Positions 21,061 through 21,399 of a DNA stretch of 21,399 nucleotides are shown here, in pieces (position 1 is the first letter of the stretch; the number at the start of each line of letters is the position of its first letter). Position numbers and translations under genes: made by a program. Origin of the DNA: Christensenella sp. UBA3944 (GTDB taxonomy: Bacteria; Bacillota; Clostridia; Christensenellales; DTU072). Location: NCBI GenBank assembly GCA_002385605.1, contig DGDU01000014.1:790-22188 (forward strand). Reading direction: 5' to 3'. The notes beneath the pieces were generated by a model. That model made no database searches. It saw nothing but the letters and a program-made list of their open reading frames with translations, and had not been told where the DNA came from.

Positions 21061-21136
21061 TGGTGCACCTTCAGGGATTCGAACCCGGGACCCACTGATT
21101 AAGAGTCAGTTGCTCTACCAGCTGAGCTAAAGGTGC
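21061..21136 (-). tRNA. tRNA-Lys (anticodon CTT)
   Basis: A 76-base tRNA with encoded CCA. The acceptor stem GCACCTT pairs with AAGGTGC, and the T arm has GGTTCGAATCC. The anticodon stem ACTGA/TCAGT encloses the loop CTCTTAA, giving anticodon CTT (reads AAG). It lies directly downstream of a hairpin plus T run, and I see no promoter of its own. Confidence 0.97.
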
Positions 21137-21140
21137 TTCT

Positions 21141-21175
21141 AAAAAATTTGACAACAAACGCACGCGTCTGTTGTC
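21141..21175 (-). terminator. Terminator-like hairpin between tRNA-Gly and tRNA-Lys
   Basis: On the minus strand, GACAACA-GACGC and GCGTT-TGTTGTC (21175-21150) form an 11- to 12-bp stem with one G-T pair and a tiny loop. It is followed by AAATTTTTT (six T residues). The stem starts five bases after the tRNA-Gly CCA and the T run ends four bases before tRNA-Lys. Confidence 0.7.
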
Positions 21176-21179
21176 GTAG

Positions 21180-21255
21180 TGGAGCGGGAAACGGGATTCG
21201 AACCCGCGACATTTGCCTTGGCAAGGCAACGCTCTAGCCACTGAGCCATTCCCGC
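21180..21255 (-). tRNA. tRNA-Gly (anticodon GCC)
   Basis: A 76-base tRNA with encoded CCA and discriminator T. The acceptor stem GCGGGAA pairs with TTCCCGC, and the T loop is GGTTCGAATCC. The anticodon stem TTGCC/GGCAA encloses TTGCCAA, giving anticodon GCC (reads GGC and GGT). Its promoter lies 19 bases upstream. Confidence 0.97.
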
Positions 21256-21273
21256 GTTTTTGAGCGTGCTATT

Positions 21274-21302
21274 ATTATACAGTACCCGATGTTTTTTGTA
21301 AA
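21274..21302 (-). promoter_or_regulatory. Promoter upstream of tRNA-Gly
   Basis: On the minus strand: TTTACA (21302-21297), a 17-base spacer, then a perfect TATAAT (21279-21274). Transcription should begin about 12 bases before the mature tRNA-Gly 5' end. The -35 box overlaps the arm of an inverted repeat (21300-21319). Confidence 0.75.
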
Positions 21303-21319
21303 CTGTTTTAACACAGTTT
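21300..21319. repeat. Inverted repeat between tRNA-Leu and the tRNA-Gly promoter
   Basis: AAACTGT and ACAGTTT are perfect 7-bp arms around a six-base centre. Reading the minus strand it follows tRNA-Leu by about 12 bases, but no T run comes after it. A T run follows only on the plus strand, where no gene needs it. It may help end or process the tRNA-Leu transcript. Confidence 0.4.
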
Positions 21320-21331
21320 TTGCTTCGAATT

Positions 21332-21399
21332 TGGTGCGACCGAAGAGACTTGAACTCCCACATCAAAGATACTAGATCCTAAGTCTAGCGCGTCTGCCA
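21332..21399 (-). tRNA. tRNA-Leu (anticodon TAG), 5' end cut by the window
   Basis: The visible 68 bases run from the D loop (TGGCAGACGCG) to an encoded CCA. The anticodon stem CTAGA/TCTAG encloses CTTAGGA, giving anticodon TAG (reads CTA). The long variable arm (TATCTTTGATGTG) is typical of class II tRNA-Leu. The 3' acceptor arm reads CGGTCGCACCA. The 5' acceptor and D-stem bases lie beyond the right edge. Confidence 0.93.

Noticed and set aside
21139..21366. 75-codon minus-strand frame containing AQWLERCLAKANVAGSNPVS
   Set aside because: It is translated tRNA-Gly and neighbouring tRNA sequence, a familiar false protein call.

Overview
The window is a core-chromosome segment of a low-to-mid GC Firmicute, most likely a Clostridia-class member. 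The evidence is the mraZ-rsmH-(ftsL slot)-PBP-murE order, the tig-clpP-clpX-lon-ysxC order, nadD/yqeK-rsfS followed by tsaE-tsaB-rimI, an RqcH-type NFACT protein, and a protein resembling spore-envelope SPOCS/DUF3794 proteins. I see no phage, insertion sequence, CRISPR array or defence island. Nearly all protein genes have recognisable housekeeping roles.

Layout. (1) 1-4101, minus strand: the start of the division and cell-wall (dcw) cluster, transcribed mraZ > rsmH > unusual single-pass membrane protein in the ftsL position > class B PBP > murE (cut by the window edge). Its promoter overlaps two GTGGA boxes that fit MraZ autoregulation. (2) 4102-5752, plus strand: a 310-bp divergent intergenic region, a putative spore-envelope protein and a metallophosphoesterase. 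(3) 5817-12108, minus strand: the protein quality-control block tig > clpP > clpX > lon > ysxC, with a terminator and a separate promoter before lon. (4) 12245-13894, plus strand: rqcH, divergent from tig. (5) 13898-20115, minus strand: a long operon nadD-yqeK fusion > rsfS > tsaE > tsaB > rimI > alpha/beta hydrolase > membrane-anchored MurF-like ligase > ddl. It combines NAD synthesis, Ap4A hydrolysis, ribosome silencing, tRNA t6A synthesis and D-Ala-D-Ala/muropeptide ligation. (6) 20206-20946, plus strand: an unrecognised four-helix membrane protein. (7) 21034-21399, minus strand: tRNA-Leu(TAG, partial), tRNA-Gly(GCC) and tRNA-Lys(CTT) with their promoter and terminators.

The most unusual signal is in the starts of transcription units. 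rqcH, the metallophosphoesterase gene and nadD-yqeK each have a promoter of the form TTGTAA, 17-nt spacer, TATAAT-like box, with the -10 box ending only 6-7 nt before the ATG and no Shine-Dalgarno sequence. This predicts leaderless mRNAs. The 246-aa membrane protein gene may be a weaker fourth case. Other genes here (tig, clpP, murE, mraZ, rsfS, the ftsL-slot gene) have ordinary Shine-Dalgarno sequences, so both initiation modes appear to coexist.

Other points of interest are a non-canonical FtsL-position protein, a MurF-like ligase whose N-terminal substrate domain is replaced by membrane helices, a NadD-YqeK fusion with altered NadD motifs, and two genes whose homologous N-termini begin upstream of any ATG/GTG/TTG codon. 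All calls come from reading the sequence. No database search was run.
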